Origin: Kiritimatiellia bacterium
Lineage (GTDB): Bacteria; Verrucomicrobiota; Kiritimatiellia; WLWN01
DNA: 64,000 bases
NCBI GenBank assembly: GCA_012103575.1
Contig: WLWN01000001.1
Span: 1,255,792-1,319,791, forward strand
Direction: 5' to 3'
Shown here: piece by piece, positions 47,003-55,573 of the stretch
How the letters are laid out: each line of letters starts with the position of its first letter
How positions within the stretch are numbered: position 1 is the stretch's first letter
The notes under the pieces: generated by a model
Databases searched by the model: none
Told to the model about the DNA's origin: nothing
Seen by the model: only the letters and a program-made list of their open reading frames with translations
Position numbers and translations under genes: made by a program

Positions 47003-47548
47003 ATGAAAGAAAGTTATAGCGTAGAGGCCTTTTCAAAAATAGTAAGTCAGGCAGGAATGCCCAACTTACTAAGGTTTTTTAAAAGACTGACATATCACGA
47101 AAATCTTTTTGTAACAGCCTCCGTACTTTGCGTCTTTTTAAGTTTAGCCCCCTTGATCGTGGCTCAAGACGATATACAAAATATCGAAGGGTTTCGGGTT
47201 GTTTTAGACTACGATGAAGACATGAATCCCAAATCAAAGTTATTTGGTGATGTTGCCCAGATGTTGCCCGATGGCCACGCCAATATCGAAAACCTAAAAC
47301 TTGAGTTTTTTGATAACGGAAAGATCAACATGCATGTTCGTTCTCCTCAGTGCACGTATGATCGACGCAACGGCACGGGGTTTTCGACGTCGAAACTACG
47401 TATCTCTACGGAAAAAATGGTTGTCACTGGAGAGGACTATTCTTTTGATGCTAAGAAGAAGAAAATTCGTATTAAAAAAAACGTAAAAGTCGTGCTTAAA
47501 GATCTTCAGGAAAATACTAAAAAGGAGAATGAAAATGAAAGGGAATAA
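47003..47548 (+). CDS. lptC: LptC-like LPS export protein
   Basis: 181 codons from ATG 47003, after AGGAG. One N-terminal membrane helix (FVTASVLCVFLSLAPLIVAQ) is followed by a beta-jellyroll-type domain (FRVVLDYDEDMNPKSKLFGD and TEKMVVTGEDYSFDAKKKKI). Sequence similarity to classical LptC is weak. The call rests on topology, the LptC/OstA-like strand pattern and the place between kdsA and lptA. Its stop overlaps the lptA start region. Confidence 0.7.
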   Translation: MKESYSVEAFSKIVSQAGMPNLLRFFKRLTYHENLFVTASVLCVFLSLAPLIVAQDDIQNIEGFRVVLDYDEDMNPKSKLFGDVAQMLPDGHANIENLKLEFFDNGKINMHVRSPQCTYDRRNGTGFSTSKLRISTEKMVVTGEDYSFDAKKKKIRIKKNVKVVLKDLQENTKKENENERE

Positions 47549-48059
47549 ATCTAGATCGTGTTGCACTTTAACTTTGGTCTTGCTGATAATCATCCTTTCT
47601 TCTGCATTATATGCAGAAAAGAAAGAAACAGATTTCGAAGTTTCTGGGGAAGCAACCGTTATTACTTCAGAAAAATTAACGTACGATTATGGAAAAAAAT
47701 ATGCGCTTTTTGAGGAGAATGTCGTAGTTGCCGATCCTCAATTACGATTAACAGCCGACACGTTGACTGTACATTTTGCAGAGAAAGGAAAGGCTGAAGA
47801 AGTGCTCGCAGAAGGGAATGTGCACATCATCCAGGAAGATAAGAACGCACGTGCGGGGCGTGCGACCTATAAGGTAACCCAAGGGGTTATTATTTTAGAG
47901 AAAAATCCTCGGTTCTATAGGGACAAAGATGTGTTGCAAGCCGATAAAATAACTTTTTTCAGGTTCAAAAACAAAATTATTTGTGAACCCCACGCTCGTC
48001 TGTTAATCTATCCACAAGAAGAAGGTGGAACGTCGAAAACGTTTCTTTTTGGAGAATAG
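47535..48059 (+). CDS. lptA: LptA/OstA-like periplasmic LPS transport protein
   Basis: 174 codons from ATG 47535, the second of two close ATGs and correctly spaced from AAGGAG. The signal peptide has a basic start and CTLTLVLLIIILSSALYA. The OstA-type repeats are TSEKLTYDYGKKYALFEENV and TADTLTVHFAEKGKAEEVLA. It bridges the periplasm by stacking beta-jellyrolls. Confidence 0.85.
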   Translation: MKGNKSRSCCTLTLVLLIIILSSALYAEKKETDFEVSGEATVITSEKLTYDYGKKYALFEENVVVADPQLRLTADTLTVHFAEKGKAEEVLAEGNVHIIQEDKNARAGRATYKVTQGVIILEKNPRFYRDKDVLQADKITFFRFKNKIICEPHARLLIYPQEEGGTSKTFLFGE

Positions 48060-48065
48060 CTTATT

Positions 48066-48797
48066 GTGACAAACACCCCTTTAGTTGAAACGAAAGAACT
48101 CATAAAAACATATAATAGACGTAACGTTGTTAATGGTGTTAATCTGTCCATCGGGGAAGGTGAAATTGTAGGTCTTTTGGGTCCGAATGGCGCTGGAAAA
48201 ACAACAAGTTTTTATATGACCGTCGGACTGATTCGGCCGAGTGGGGGAAACGTATATTTTCGGGGAAAAGATATTACAAACATGCCTATGTTTCGTAGAT
48301 CCAGATTGGGAATGGGCTATTTATCTCAAGAACCCTCTATTTTTCGACGGTTGACCGTTGAACAAAACATCAATGCCATTTTAGAGACGCTCCCTCTTTC
48401 TAGAAAAGAACGCAAAGAGCGTCTTTCTTTTTTACTTGAAGAACTTAAAATTAGTCATCTTGCGAGACAAAAAGCACATACCCTAAGTGGTGGTGAAAGA
48501 CGGCGATTAGAAATAACACGTACTTTAGTGACCAATCCTTCGGTCATTCTCTTAGATGAACCTTTTAGCGGGGTAGATCCATTGGCCGTTTATGATGTCC
48601 AACAAATTATTATATCGTTAAAAGAACAAGGCTTAGGAATTTTAATTACAGATCATAATGTGCGAGAAACATTGGCCATTGTTGAGAGGGCTTATTTAAT
48701 ATGTGAAGGAAAAGTTTTAAGAGAAGGAACCAGTAATTTTTTGATTAATGATGAGGTCAGCCGTGAGCTTTATCTCGGGCCACGGTTTAGCATGTAA
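48066..48797 (+). CDS. lptB: LPS export ABC transporter ATP-binding protein
   Basis: 243 codons from GTG 48066, 6 bp after the lptA stop. Walker A is GLLGPNGAGKTTSFYM, the signature is HTLSGGERRRLEITR and Walker B is VILLDEPFSGVDP, with the switch His in ITDHNVRETL. Together with the permeases LptFG (not in this window) it extracts LPS from the inner membrane. Confidence 0.96.
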   Translation: MTNTPLVETKELIKTYNRRNVVNGVNLSIGEGEIVGLLGPNGAGKTTSFYMTVGLIRPSGGNVYFRGKDITNMPMFRRSRLGMGYLSQEPSIFRRLTVEQNINAILETLPLSRKERKERLSFLLEELKISHLARQKAHTLSGGERRRLEITRTLVTNPSVILLDEPFSGVDPLAVYDVQQIIISLKEQGLGILITDHNVRETLAIVERAYLICEGKVLREGTSNFLINDEVSRELYLGPRFSM

Positions 48798-49024
48798 CCC
48801 TATAACAATGGGATAAGAAATATATCTCGACGTATAAATGAGCCAAAAATAGTTTTGGTTGACAATGCTGTGCTTATGGGCGACTCCACAAAAAACAGTT
48901 GGCGCATTACAGTAAACATAAAGATGGGCAAGACCCTATTGAGAGTCTTTTACAGTTGCTAGAAGAACTTCATGGCATTATGTAAGTTATGCTGCATCTT
49001 ACCCACCAAGCCCCTAATAAATTT

Positions 49025-50047
49025 TCAGGGCAGAGCCCCTTCATTCCAAAAGATAGGCGTAGCCTTTTTCCCTCCAAGTTTGAATACACACCCGATGCCT
49101 TTACGAACGTTGTGAACTTCTCCAACAGATATAACCCGCAGATATTGTCTGTCAGCGATTGTAAGCTTACCAGCAACTTCTGGGATCGCGGATTGAGGAA
49201 GTTGATCGGCTTCTATTCCATCATCTCTCGTGCCTGCTTCTTCGTCCTCTCCTTTTCGAAGAATGAGAACTTCGTCTACCATCCACTCCCATTCTGTGCT
49301 GTCGGAAAGGGTCAGCAGCACTTCGCGGGAAGCGGTGTTAACGTTTACACGGTTTTCACCCCACGTTGTCAATAAACGCGCAATACCAAGCATACGATCT
49401 TCAGAATCTTCATTATAAAGGCCTCCGTATAAAATTTCAGGTGTAAACTCCTTGATGAAACCCAGTTCACTTACTGTGTCAAGGGGCGCATTTTTGCATT
49501 CGTAGTCCCTCTCTCGATAGAAAGAATCATTTGATTCAGCTCCATAAGTATGTTTCAGATCGTCACCGTCATTGTCAGTCCAGTCCAGAAAACAATCGAT
49601 TAATTTATCATGCAAGTTGTCATCTTCAGGAACGTTGCTTTGTTTAAAAACTTCTCTCCAATCTGCATCTGACAGTTTATGGACATTTCTGCGGCCTTGT
49701 TCGGGAAGGATGTCTACAGAAAATCGGCCCTCGCCGAGTTCTTGCTGCACGCCTCGTACACCCACTCCTTTGGATAAAAGCAGCGCACTTACAAATAGCG
49801 CTTCGTTTGCACTTTCTTCAAGTTCTTCGTTTTCGTTTACATTGGCGCTTCTGGCCAAAACGGCTTTGGCCCATTCAATACCCGCTCGGGCTAGATAGTC
49901 CGCCTTCAGGCGTTTCCGATAGTGCGATGAAATCCCCGCTTCGATATGCATATCGAATGCAAAAGAACTGATCAGCAAGGAAAGGAAAATGAGTACCCAT
50001 AAAGCAATAATTAAGGCTGCGCCCTGTTTTTTTAACCGTTGACCCAT
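49025..50047 (-). CDS. gspK: Type II secretion minor pseudopilin GspK-like
   Basis: 340 codons from the ATG at 50047, placed after AGGAAAATATA; an upstream ATG (50077) also exists. The prepilin-type helix is KKQGAALIIALWVLIFLSLL. The GspK alpha domain follows, with LDWTDNDGDDLKHTYGAESN, RDYECKNAPLDTVSELGFI and NRVNVNTASREVLLTLSDS. It would cap the pseudopilus tip. No other gsp genes are visible here, so it is an orphan or the edge of a dispersed system. Confidence 0.85.
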   Translation of the reverse strand: MGQRLKKQGAALIIALWVLIFLSLLISSFAFDMHIEAGISSHYRKRLKADYLARAGIEWAKAVLARSANVNENEELEESANEALFVSALLLSKGVGVRGVQQELGEGRFSVDILPEQGRRNVHKLSDADWREVFKQSNVPEDDNLHDKLIDCFLDWTDNDGDDLKHTYGAESNDSFYRERDYECKNAPLDTVSELGFIKEFTPEILYGGLYNEDSEDRMLGIARLLTTWGENRVNVNTASREVLLTLSDSTEWEWMVDEVLILRKGEDEEAGTRDDGIEADQLPQSAIPEVAGKLTIADRQYLRVISVGEVHNVRKGIGCVFKLGGKKATPIFWNEGALP

Positions 50048-50076
50048 TATATTTTCCTGTTTTGATTTCATCGCCA

Positions 50077-51162
50077 TTATCTTGCCACCTTTTCTAGAAA
50101 AGTATCAGATACAATACGGATGTTTTCAATGTTTTTGTTGAATGTATCTAAATAGTCTTCTGTAGATATTTCCATATCGAGCTCGTTCCTTACTGACAAA
50201 ACGACCGGTGGAAGAAGTTCTGAAATCTCAAAAAAGTAAGTCATACATTTTCTAATATATACTAGATGCTCCGCATTCTGTTCAGTGTATCCTGGATCCG
50301 TCAGTTAAGCGTGGGATTTCTATGCGAATGCTTTGGAGGCAAAAGGTTGCAAAAGAACGCAGGCGCACCCGCTGGGTGCGTCGAGGCTTTTTTGTAATTC
50401 CTTTTGGCCCAAATGGTTCGTGCAGAAAACCGCGTTTAACTGACGGATCCAGGTGTATAACTGGTCTAGACTACTTAAATGCTTACTGGCTTGCTGCTGT
50501 TCAAACTCGATCTTATCATTAATAGTCTTCCATAATACAGGATCATGATTGCCTTCCAAATTAAGGTTGTTCATGAGCTGTATATAACGGTCAATTTCCC
50601 GCCCTGAAAGACTACGTAAGGCTTCGACATCTTCAATTGTCTCCTTTCGCTGTAAAAAAACAACTCTATCAAACATTAAATCTCGGCTGGTTATACCGAT
50701 TGCAGTCATAAATTCAGTTACAGCCTTAACTGTTTCTTTTGATCCCACTATTTCGATCTTAGCCATAATCCCAGAGTCTTTTACCATGCCAGATGTAATT
50801 TTTTCGTTAGGAATATTGAGATTATGAAAGCTGGTAATGATATTTTGGCTTCTAGTTATAGCCTCTACTGCTGCCAGATAGACTTCTTTCTTAATATTCT
50901 TTTCTCTCTCTATTGCTGCAAGCTTTAACTGATTGTTTCTCCTTAACTCTTCTAAAACCTTCGCGTAATAAGATTTAACACTCTCTACTCTATTTCCAAC
51001 ATTCTCAATATCTTCTTTGCTAGCTAGACTTTTTGCCTTCTCCGATAAATAAGGCGGTATAAATGATTTAATAAAGAAACAGATTATTCCACCGCGAAGA
51101 AGGGCACCAATAACACCGTTGCCTAGAAGTGATATCAATTTTTCGTCCGATATTTGTGTCAT
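50077..51162 (-). pseudogene. Hypothetical membrane/coiled-coil protein split by MITE copy C
   Basis: From ATG 51162 the frame encodes one or two membrane segments (LLGNGVIGALLRGGIICFFI) and a helical, partly coiled-coil cytoplasmic part (VESVKSYYAKVLEELRRNNQ). At SLDQLYT it enters the MITE and ends 43 codons later at 50320. Beyond the MITE the same frame resumes (EQNAEHLVYIRKCMTYFFEI) and ends at TAA 50077-50079. Removing the 163-bp MITE and one 5-bp duplication (168 bp, a multiple of three) restores a single ORF of about 305 residues. No family is recognised. Its stop overlaps the upstream candidate gspK start (TAATG). Confidence 0.8.
50291..50453. mobile_element. MITE copy C (163 bp) inside a gene
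   Basis: The same element as copies A and B, with the same orientation as A. The duplication TGTAT lies on both sides (50286-50290 and 50454-50458). A few substitutions relative to A (AAGCG for AACG in the left repeat, AAAAGAACG for AAAAAAACG) show independent drift. It is the only copy that interrupts a coding frame. Confidence 0.93.
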
Positions 51163-51187
51163 ATTTAGTGGAGCCTAACGTCTCAAA

Positions 51188-51637
51188 TCAGCGGCGCGGT
51201 TTACCGCGTACGCTGATTTTGTCTTGTCCGAATCTTCTCGCTTCATATAGAACAATGGGCAGATGCTCTCCAAAACAGAAGAAATCCCTGTCTGTTGTAT
51301 ATATTTCAAGCTGATAGCGGACCGCCACCGCACAGATCAAGAAATCTGTGTTGGAACCTTGCACACCTTTGGCACGGCAAAGATTGAAGAACTTAGCCGC
51401 CATTACGTAATCACTTGAGTTGAGGGGTAAGTCGGGAAATGAAGCCAAGTGTTTCTCTATTTTTTCGAGCTACGCATCCTCGCGAAGCCCAGAAAGTATC
51501 TCCTGCCGAATAGGGCCAATGATCTCTACCCGGTGCTCAAGTATTAGACTTCGCAACTCATCTGAAACCTCACCCCTAGTTCGTTTCGCACGCCGCAATA
51601 CAATTGACCAAACGCTTGTGTCTACCAATACCTTCAC
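51188..51637 (-). pseudogene. vapC: VapC-type PIN-domain toxin with an in-frame stop
   Basis: GTG 51637 starts VKVLVDTSVWSIVLRRAKRT, the PIN motif with its first catalytic Asp. IIGPIRQEILSGLRE carries the next acidic residue. A TAG at 51470-51472 then interrupts the chain after EDA. The rest is open: GVQGSNTDFLICAVAVRYQL and TTDRDFF, holding the remaining acidic residues, to the stop at 51188. Full length would be about 149 residues. The start overlaps the vapB end. The toxin, an RNase, is therefore inactive unless the TAG is read through. Confidence 0.8.
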
Positions 51638-51834
51638 ACTTTTGCTCGTTGCTTCTTGTAATGGTACTCCGTATCATACTCCAATGACCCGAACAACGAG
51701 AGGATTTTTTCCTGCTCAAGATGGTGAATGTATTGGGTTAGCGCCCGTGTGACCGCCGCTTTTTTTGTGCGGTGGTGTCCGAGCTTTACGGCTTGTGTGA
51801 TCAGCCTATCATCGATCTGCAGGTTTGTTGCCAT
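51634..51834 (-). CDS. vapB: VapB-type antitoxin
   Basis: 66 codons: MATNLQIDDRLITQAVKLGH followed by HRTKKAAVTRALTQYIHHLE, a ribbon-helix-helix-like VapB of the type in which the DNA-binding segment lies N-terminal, ending in a toxin-binding tail. It overlaps vapC by 4 nt. It is intact, in contrast to the toxin. Confidence 0.8.
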   Translation of the reverse strand: MATNLQIDDRLITQAVKLGHHRTKKAAVTRALTQYIHHLEQEKILSLFGSLEYDTEYHYKKQRAKV

Positions 51835-51893
51835 CTCTATAATCCTTTACACATAAATCTACACAATAAAATGTGTGACGTCAAGTTGAGCAT

Positions 51894-53198
51894 CTAAATT
51901 TTTTCTTTGGACTTTTTTGCTAACAAAAATTCCAGATTAATCAATTGTGTCATAGCCCTACTCATCCAAGCATTTCCCCAACGCATCAGACAAAAACGTT
52001 TGGTGAAAAAACGGTTTTTTTGATAATAAAAGTACCCTTTTGAACTATACAGATTCTCTATCGTCCATTTGAAGATACGATTGGCAAAAGTCAAATACTT
52101 GTCGACCTTCGACGTTTGTGGAGATACGGCCTCGTTTTCAAAATATGTAGCCGCTCGTGAGAAAGCGAGGATTCCCGAAGCAGCCCCATGAATATCATGA
52201 GGGAACCTGTTGTCATTCATCCATTTTGGGGCCCCCGTATCTAAGAAAAGGTTGTCACGGTAATATTCAAGCCCAAGCTCATAGCGAGCCGCATATTGAT
52301 GGTCTCCGCTATAGACCATGTAATCAACTAAACAATCAAGAATGATACCGGTATGATAATTGTCATGTTTAATATGACTGTCACCTGCAGGCCAAGTATA
52401 GAACCAAGCCCCGTAGTCGGTCTGTTTATCAGTAACAAAATGAATAAGCCGCTTGGCTTGCGAAAAAAGTTCTACCCTCCCCCTACCTTTCAAACAAGAA
52501 CCTACTCGGGCACACATTGCCGCAACCAAAGCGCTAACATCCATCACTGCCCAATCTATCTTTTTAATGGGCACGTAACTCAAACAGAGCATTTCAGGCG
52601 TATCTTCCAATCGTTTTGGATTATTCAAAAGAAAGGTTACAATCTCTTCTGCTGCTTGAAGATATTTTACCTGCTGAGTCACGTCATAGGCACGCATAAA
52701 TGCAAATCCAATCCAGCAAGAAACAACCCGGTTCGGCGCATGTTTTTTCTGTAAGAACCCAACATCTTGCCAGTCATAATGGTACCCCCACCCCAACCCT
52801 TCTAATTCACGTTTACGCTGAGATGAGGACTCAACTCCAAACGCATTTAACAGTTCTTGTGAAGGGCCCGCCGATGGCGATGCATTTTCAATAAGCCACT
52901 GTAGAGGTCCAAAATCTTCTTTCTCTAAAAATGATGCGAGATCCATATATGCATGGGCAAAAAGACCGGTCCCTTTCGGGTTTCGTCGTTTGGGCACCCC
53001 AACCCATGTACGCACATTAATAGGGGCGTGCATGACAGACTGTATGGCCAAGAATCTAAGTATTCGGTTATTAAAGGTCAGAGCAGAAATCACAGGACTA
53101 TTTAGCGCATCGTGCTTGGAATAACCTTGATAATCCTGTTTCTTAGACCATACCAATACATTATATAAATGTTCTAATTTTGTTTGTGGCTCACTCAT
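51894..53198 (-). CDS. (alpha/alpha)-barrel glycan-related protein, function unknown
   Basis: 434 codons. Repeating helix pairs with aromatic-rich turns (GWGYHYDWQDVGFLQKKHAP, VVSCWIGFAFMRAYDVTQQV, WFYTWPAGDSHIKHDNYHTG) suggest an alpha/alpha toroid as in glycoside hydrolases, epimerases or terpenoid cyclase-like enzymes. No catalytic family is certain. It overlaps the 3' end of the asparagine-synthase-like gene by 8 bp. Pairs of this kind are common in exopolysaccharide clusters, which suggests glycan modification. Confidence 0.6.
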   Translation of the reverse strand: MSEPQTKLEHLYNVLVWSKKQDYQGYSKHDALNSPVISALTFNNRILRFLAIQSVMHAPINVRTWVGVPKRRNPKGTGLFAHAYMDLASFLEKEDFGPLQWLIENASPSAGPSQELLNAFGVESSSQRKRELEGLGWGYHYDWQDVGFLQKKHAPNRVVSCWIGFAFMRAYDVTQQVKYLQAAEEIVTFLLNNPKRLEDTPEMLCLSYVPIKKIDWAVMDVSALVAAMCARVGSCLKGRGRVELFSQAKRLIHFVTDKQTDYGAWFYTWPAGDSHIKHDNYHTGIILDCLVDYMVYSGDHQYAARYELGLEYYRDNLFLDTGAPKWMNDNRFPHDIHGAASGILAFSRAATYFENEAVSPQTSKVDKYLTFANRIFKWTIENLYSSKGYFYYQKNRFFTKRFCLMRWGNAWMSRAMTQLINLEFLLAKKSKEKI

Positions 53199-55173
53199 TT
53201 ATATTAAATACATGTATCCACTCTTTGACACTTAACATCATCCACGCCATGAAATAGTGCCAACGCATATTCGGATGAGAAGGCGTTTCTAACAATTGTT
53301 TTATAAACGCATAATTAAACAGCCCTACTTCAGCACACCAAGCCGGGGTTAACTCACGCTCAACAACCGTGCGTAAATCTTTTTCCCATTGATGATAAGA
53401 ACTAAACGTAAAACCTTGTTTCTTCTTATTTAAGATAGACGCTGGAAGTACATGGCCCGTGCTTTCTTTCCATAACGTTTTGGTCTCAGTCCCTGACATT
53501 TTCTGAGCGGCAGGAATGCTAAAGGCCAGCTCTACGAGAGCCTTATCTAGGAAAGGGACACGGCCTTCAACACCATGAGCGCTTGTAACCCGATCTTCAT
53601 TGATCAAAAAATCGTCGACCATTTTTGTCTGAAATTCTGTTCGTAAGACTTGTTCTAAATAGTTTTCTCCCTCCTCAAAATAGGGCGTGAAGAACTCGCG
53701 CGTGGAAGAAACATCCTTGAAAGCATTAGGATCTGCATAGATCCGAGCATACATACCTGGATCATAATCCCATGCATTTCTCAGTCGACAATAAAATTGG
53801 GTACGGTCACCTACAGATAAAGCAATTTGACCTCCAATTCGATACTGTTCATTTTTTAAGATGCGGCTCCGATTCTGTATATTCCACAACCCTTGGCTAA
53901 GCGGTGATAAAAGAAAGTTCTGGACAAAACAAGGGATCCTTTTGTTCAACCGTCCCAATGTATTGCAATAGCGATGGATATCATATCCTGCAAATAACTC
54001 ATCTCCTCCGAGACCCCCCAACAACACCTTCACATGCGGCTGAACAAACCGGGCTAAAGCATACCCTTGAAGCATATTAACTTTGGGTTCCTCAACAACG
54101 CGAATGACCTCTTGAGCCTCTTCAAGAGGATGCGTAGTTAAACGCGTATCAAAATGAGTCGTTTTAAAATGATCAGCCACGATTCGAGCATCTTCATTTT
54201 CATCTGTAGGCTCATTGAACCCCAAGGTGAATGTCCTGACAGTTTTGCCTGCGGTTCTCAATGGGTCATTCTGGGCATAGGATTGCGCCACAGCGGCGAC
54301 GATCATACTTGAGTCCAAACCTCCAGAAAGACCCATCCCAAGTGGTACGTCACTGATCAACTGACGATCAATGCTTGCCTGAAAAGTTTGTCGGATCTCC
54401 TCTTTTATGTCTTCTCGGGTAGATCCTCGGAACGTCTCTTGGTTTTCTGGCAATGCATAAAATCGGTGAAGTGATCTTAACTGTCCACCTTCTATCCATG
54501 CATAATGTGCTGATGGAAGACGGTAGACATCCTTAAACAAAGTTGACGTTCCAGGATTGTAACGTACGTTCATGAAGATATGTAAAGCCTCTCGGTTTAA
54601 CCGAGGTTTTACTCCAGCGGCTAAAAGGGCTTTTATTTCTGAAGCAAACAGAAAATGGTCACCATCAGAAAAATAATGGAGGGGTTTTACGCCAAAAGGG
54701 TCTCGCGCGATAAGGAGTCGTTGACGGGGTTGGTCCCATATCGCGATAGAAAAGATCCCGTTGAGTTGACGTAACCATTCCGCTGGATGGTCTGGATGCT
54801 CGCGATACAAATGAATGAGAACTTCTGTATCGGAATCTGTCTTAAACAAACAACCCTGTTCTTTTAATTGATTCCGAACGTCTTGAAAATTGTAGAGTTC
54901 ACCGTTTAACAAAACAGCGATAGACCCATCTTCACTAAGCATGGGTTGGGCACCGTACTCTGGATCGATAATGGCTAATCGTCGATGACCTAAAGCACAT
55001 ACCGTGGGAATATCTAAGCGCTCGGTATACGCATACGCAACCCACGGAGATTCACTAGCTAGGTAATACCCTTCCCCATCCGATCCACGATGTGCCTGAG
55101 CATCGTTCATTCGATGAATTCTGGAGCCAACCAGTTTAGGTGTTTTATTTACAATCCCACAAATACCACACAT
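53191..55173 (-). CDS. asnB: Asparagine synthase-like glutamine amidotransferase
   Basis: 660 codons. The N-terminal Ntn glutaminase begins MCGICGIVNK with Cys2 as nucleophile, followed by AHRGSDGEGYY and the FNGELYN-like LLNGELYNFQDVR. The C-terminal synthetase has the PP-loop GLSGGLDSSMIVAAV and the later DRVTSAHGVEGRVPFLDKAL. It transfers ammonia to an acyl-adenylated substrate. The pairing with the alpha/alpha-barrel gene suggests a surface-polymer amidation role rather than bulk asparagine synthesis, but either is possible. Confidence 0.88.
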   Translation of the reverse strand: MCGICGIVNKTPKLVGSRIHRMNDAQAHRGSDGEGYYLASESPWVAYAYTERLDIPTVCALGHRRLAIIDPEYGAQPMLSEDGSIAVLLNGELYNFQDVRNQLKEQGCLFKTDSDTEVLIHLYREHPDHPAEWLRQLNGIFSIAIWDQPRQRLLIARDPFGVKPLHYFSDGDHFLFASEIKALLAAGVKPRLNREALHIFMNVRYNPGTSTLFKDVYRLPSAHYAWIEGGQLRSLHRFYALPENQETFRGSTREDIKEEIRQTFQASIDRQLISDVPLGMGLSGGLDSSMIVAAVAQSYAQNDPLRTAGKTVRTFTLGFNEPTDENEDARIVADHFKTTHFDTRLTTHPLEEAQEVIRVVEEPKVNMLQGYALARFVQPHVKVLLGGLGGDELFAGYDIHRYCNTLGRLNKRIPCFVQNFLLSPLSQGLWNIQNRSRILKNEQYRIGGQIALSVGDRTQFYCRLRNAWDYDPGMYARIYADPNAFKDVSSTREFFTPYFEEGENYLEQVLRTEFQTKMVDDFLINEDRVTSAHGVEGRVPFLDKALVELAFSIPAAQKMSGTETKTLWKESTGHVLPASILNKKKQGFTFSSYHQWEKDLRTVVERELTPAWCAEVGLFNYAFIKQLLETPSHPNMRWHYFMAWMMLSVKEWIHVFNINE

Positions 55174-55211
55174 AATCTTAAATCTATCATAACAGAGAGA
55201 GCTGACAAACT

Positions 55212-55430
55212 ATGAAACCATTTTTAGCCGTTTTCATAGGCATGTTAATTACGACGATCCTGTCTGCCCAAGATGATCTACAACCTCTGGGCGATAAGTT
55301 TAGTTATGCACAATCAGCTTCCCAATGGAAAAGAATCTATCAAGAAAAAGGATGGGTCGCCGACCAGTTAGAAACTTGGAATATTAACCCGTCCTTACCT
55401 ATTCGTGGCCTTAAAAACCAAAAACCTTAG
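55212..55430 (+). CDS. Small secreted hypothetical protein, divergent from asnB
   Basis: 72 codons. A signal peptide (MKPFLAVFIGMLITTILSAQ) is followed by a short polar mature part (DKFSYAQSASQWKRIYQEKG). The last ~15 codons lie in the left arm of a long hairpin and the stop is in its loop. The start is preceded by AGAGAGAG. No family is recognised. It may be a genuine short gene, or the remnant of a longer one cut off by the hairpin insertion. Confidence 0.4.
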   Translation: MKPFLAVFIGMLITTILSAQDDLQPLGDKFSYAQSASQWKRIYQEKGWVADQLETWNINPSLPIRGLKNQKP

Positions 55431-55470
55431 TGTTTTGGCTTTTAAGGCCACGAATAGGTAAGGACGGGTT
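55386..55470. terminator. 38-bp perfect-arm hairpin (one mismatch), 9-nt loop
   Basis: The left arm is 55386-55423 and the right arm 55433-55470, complementary at 37 of 38 positions. It begins AACCCGTCCTTACC and the loop is ACCTTAGTG. It sits between the small plus-strand ORF and the convergent minus-strand fabF, so a bidirectional terminator is plausible. It is far longer than normal intrinsic terminators and has no adjoining T-run on either side of its stem. Confidence 0.6.
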
Positions 55471-55573
55471 AGGAATGCCACGACAAGAATAGCTTGTTTT
55501 TTTAGACTTCGATTCTATTCGGAGACTTTTGTCTCTGCGACAGTGTTCCTGTGATGGTGGAGGGCTTTCTACC

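Noticed and set aside
48872..48985. Open stretch after lptB ending QDPIESLLQLLEELHGIM
   Set aside because: Protein-like composition but no start codon, a stop just upstream and no family recognised; possibly the tail of a lost gene, too weak to annotate.
49572..49898. Serine-rich ORFs antisense to gspK
   Set aside because: Shadow translations of an acidic/leucine-rich gene; no independent support.
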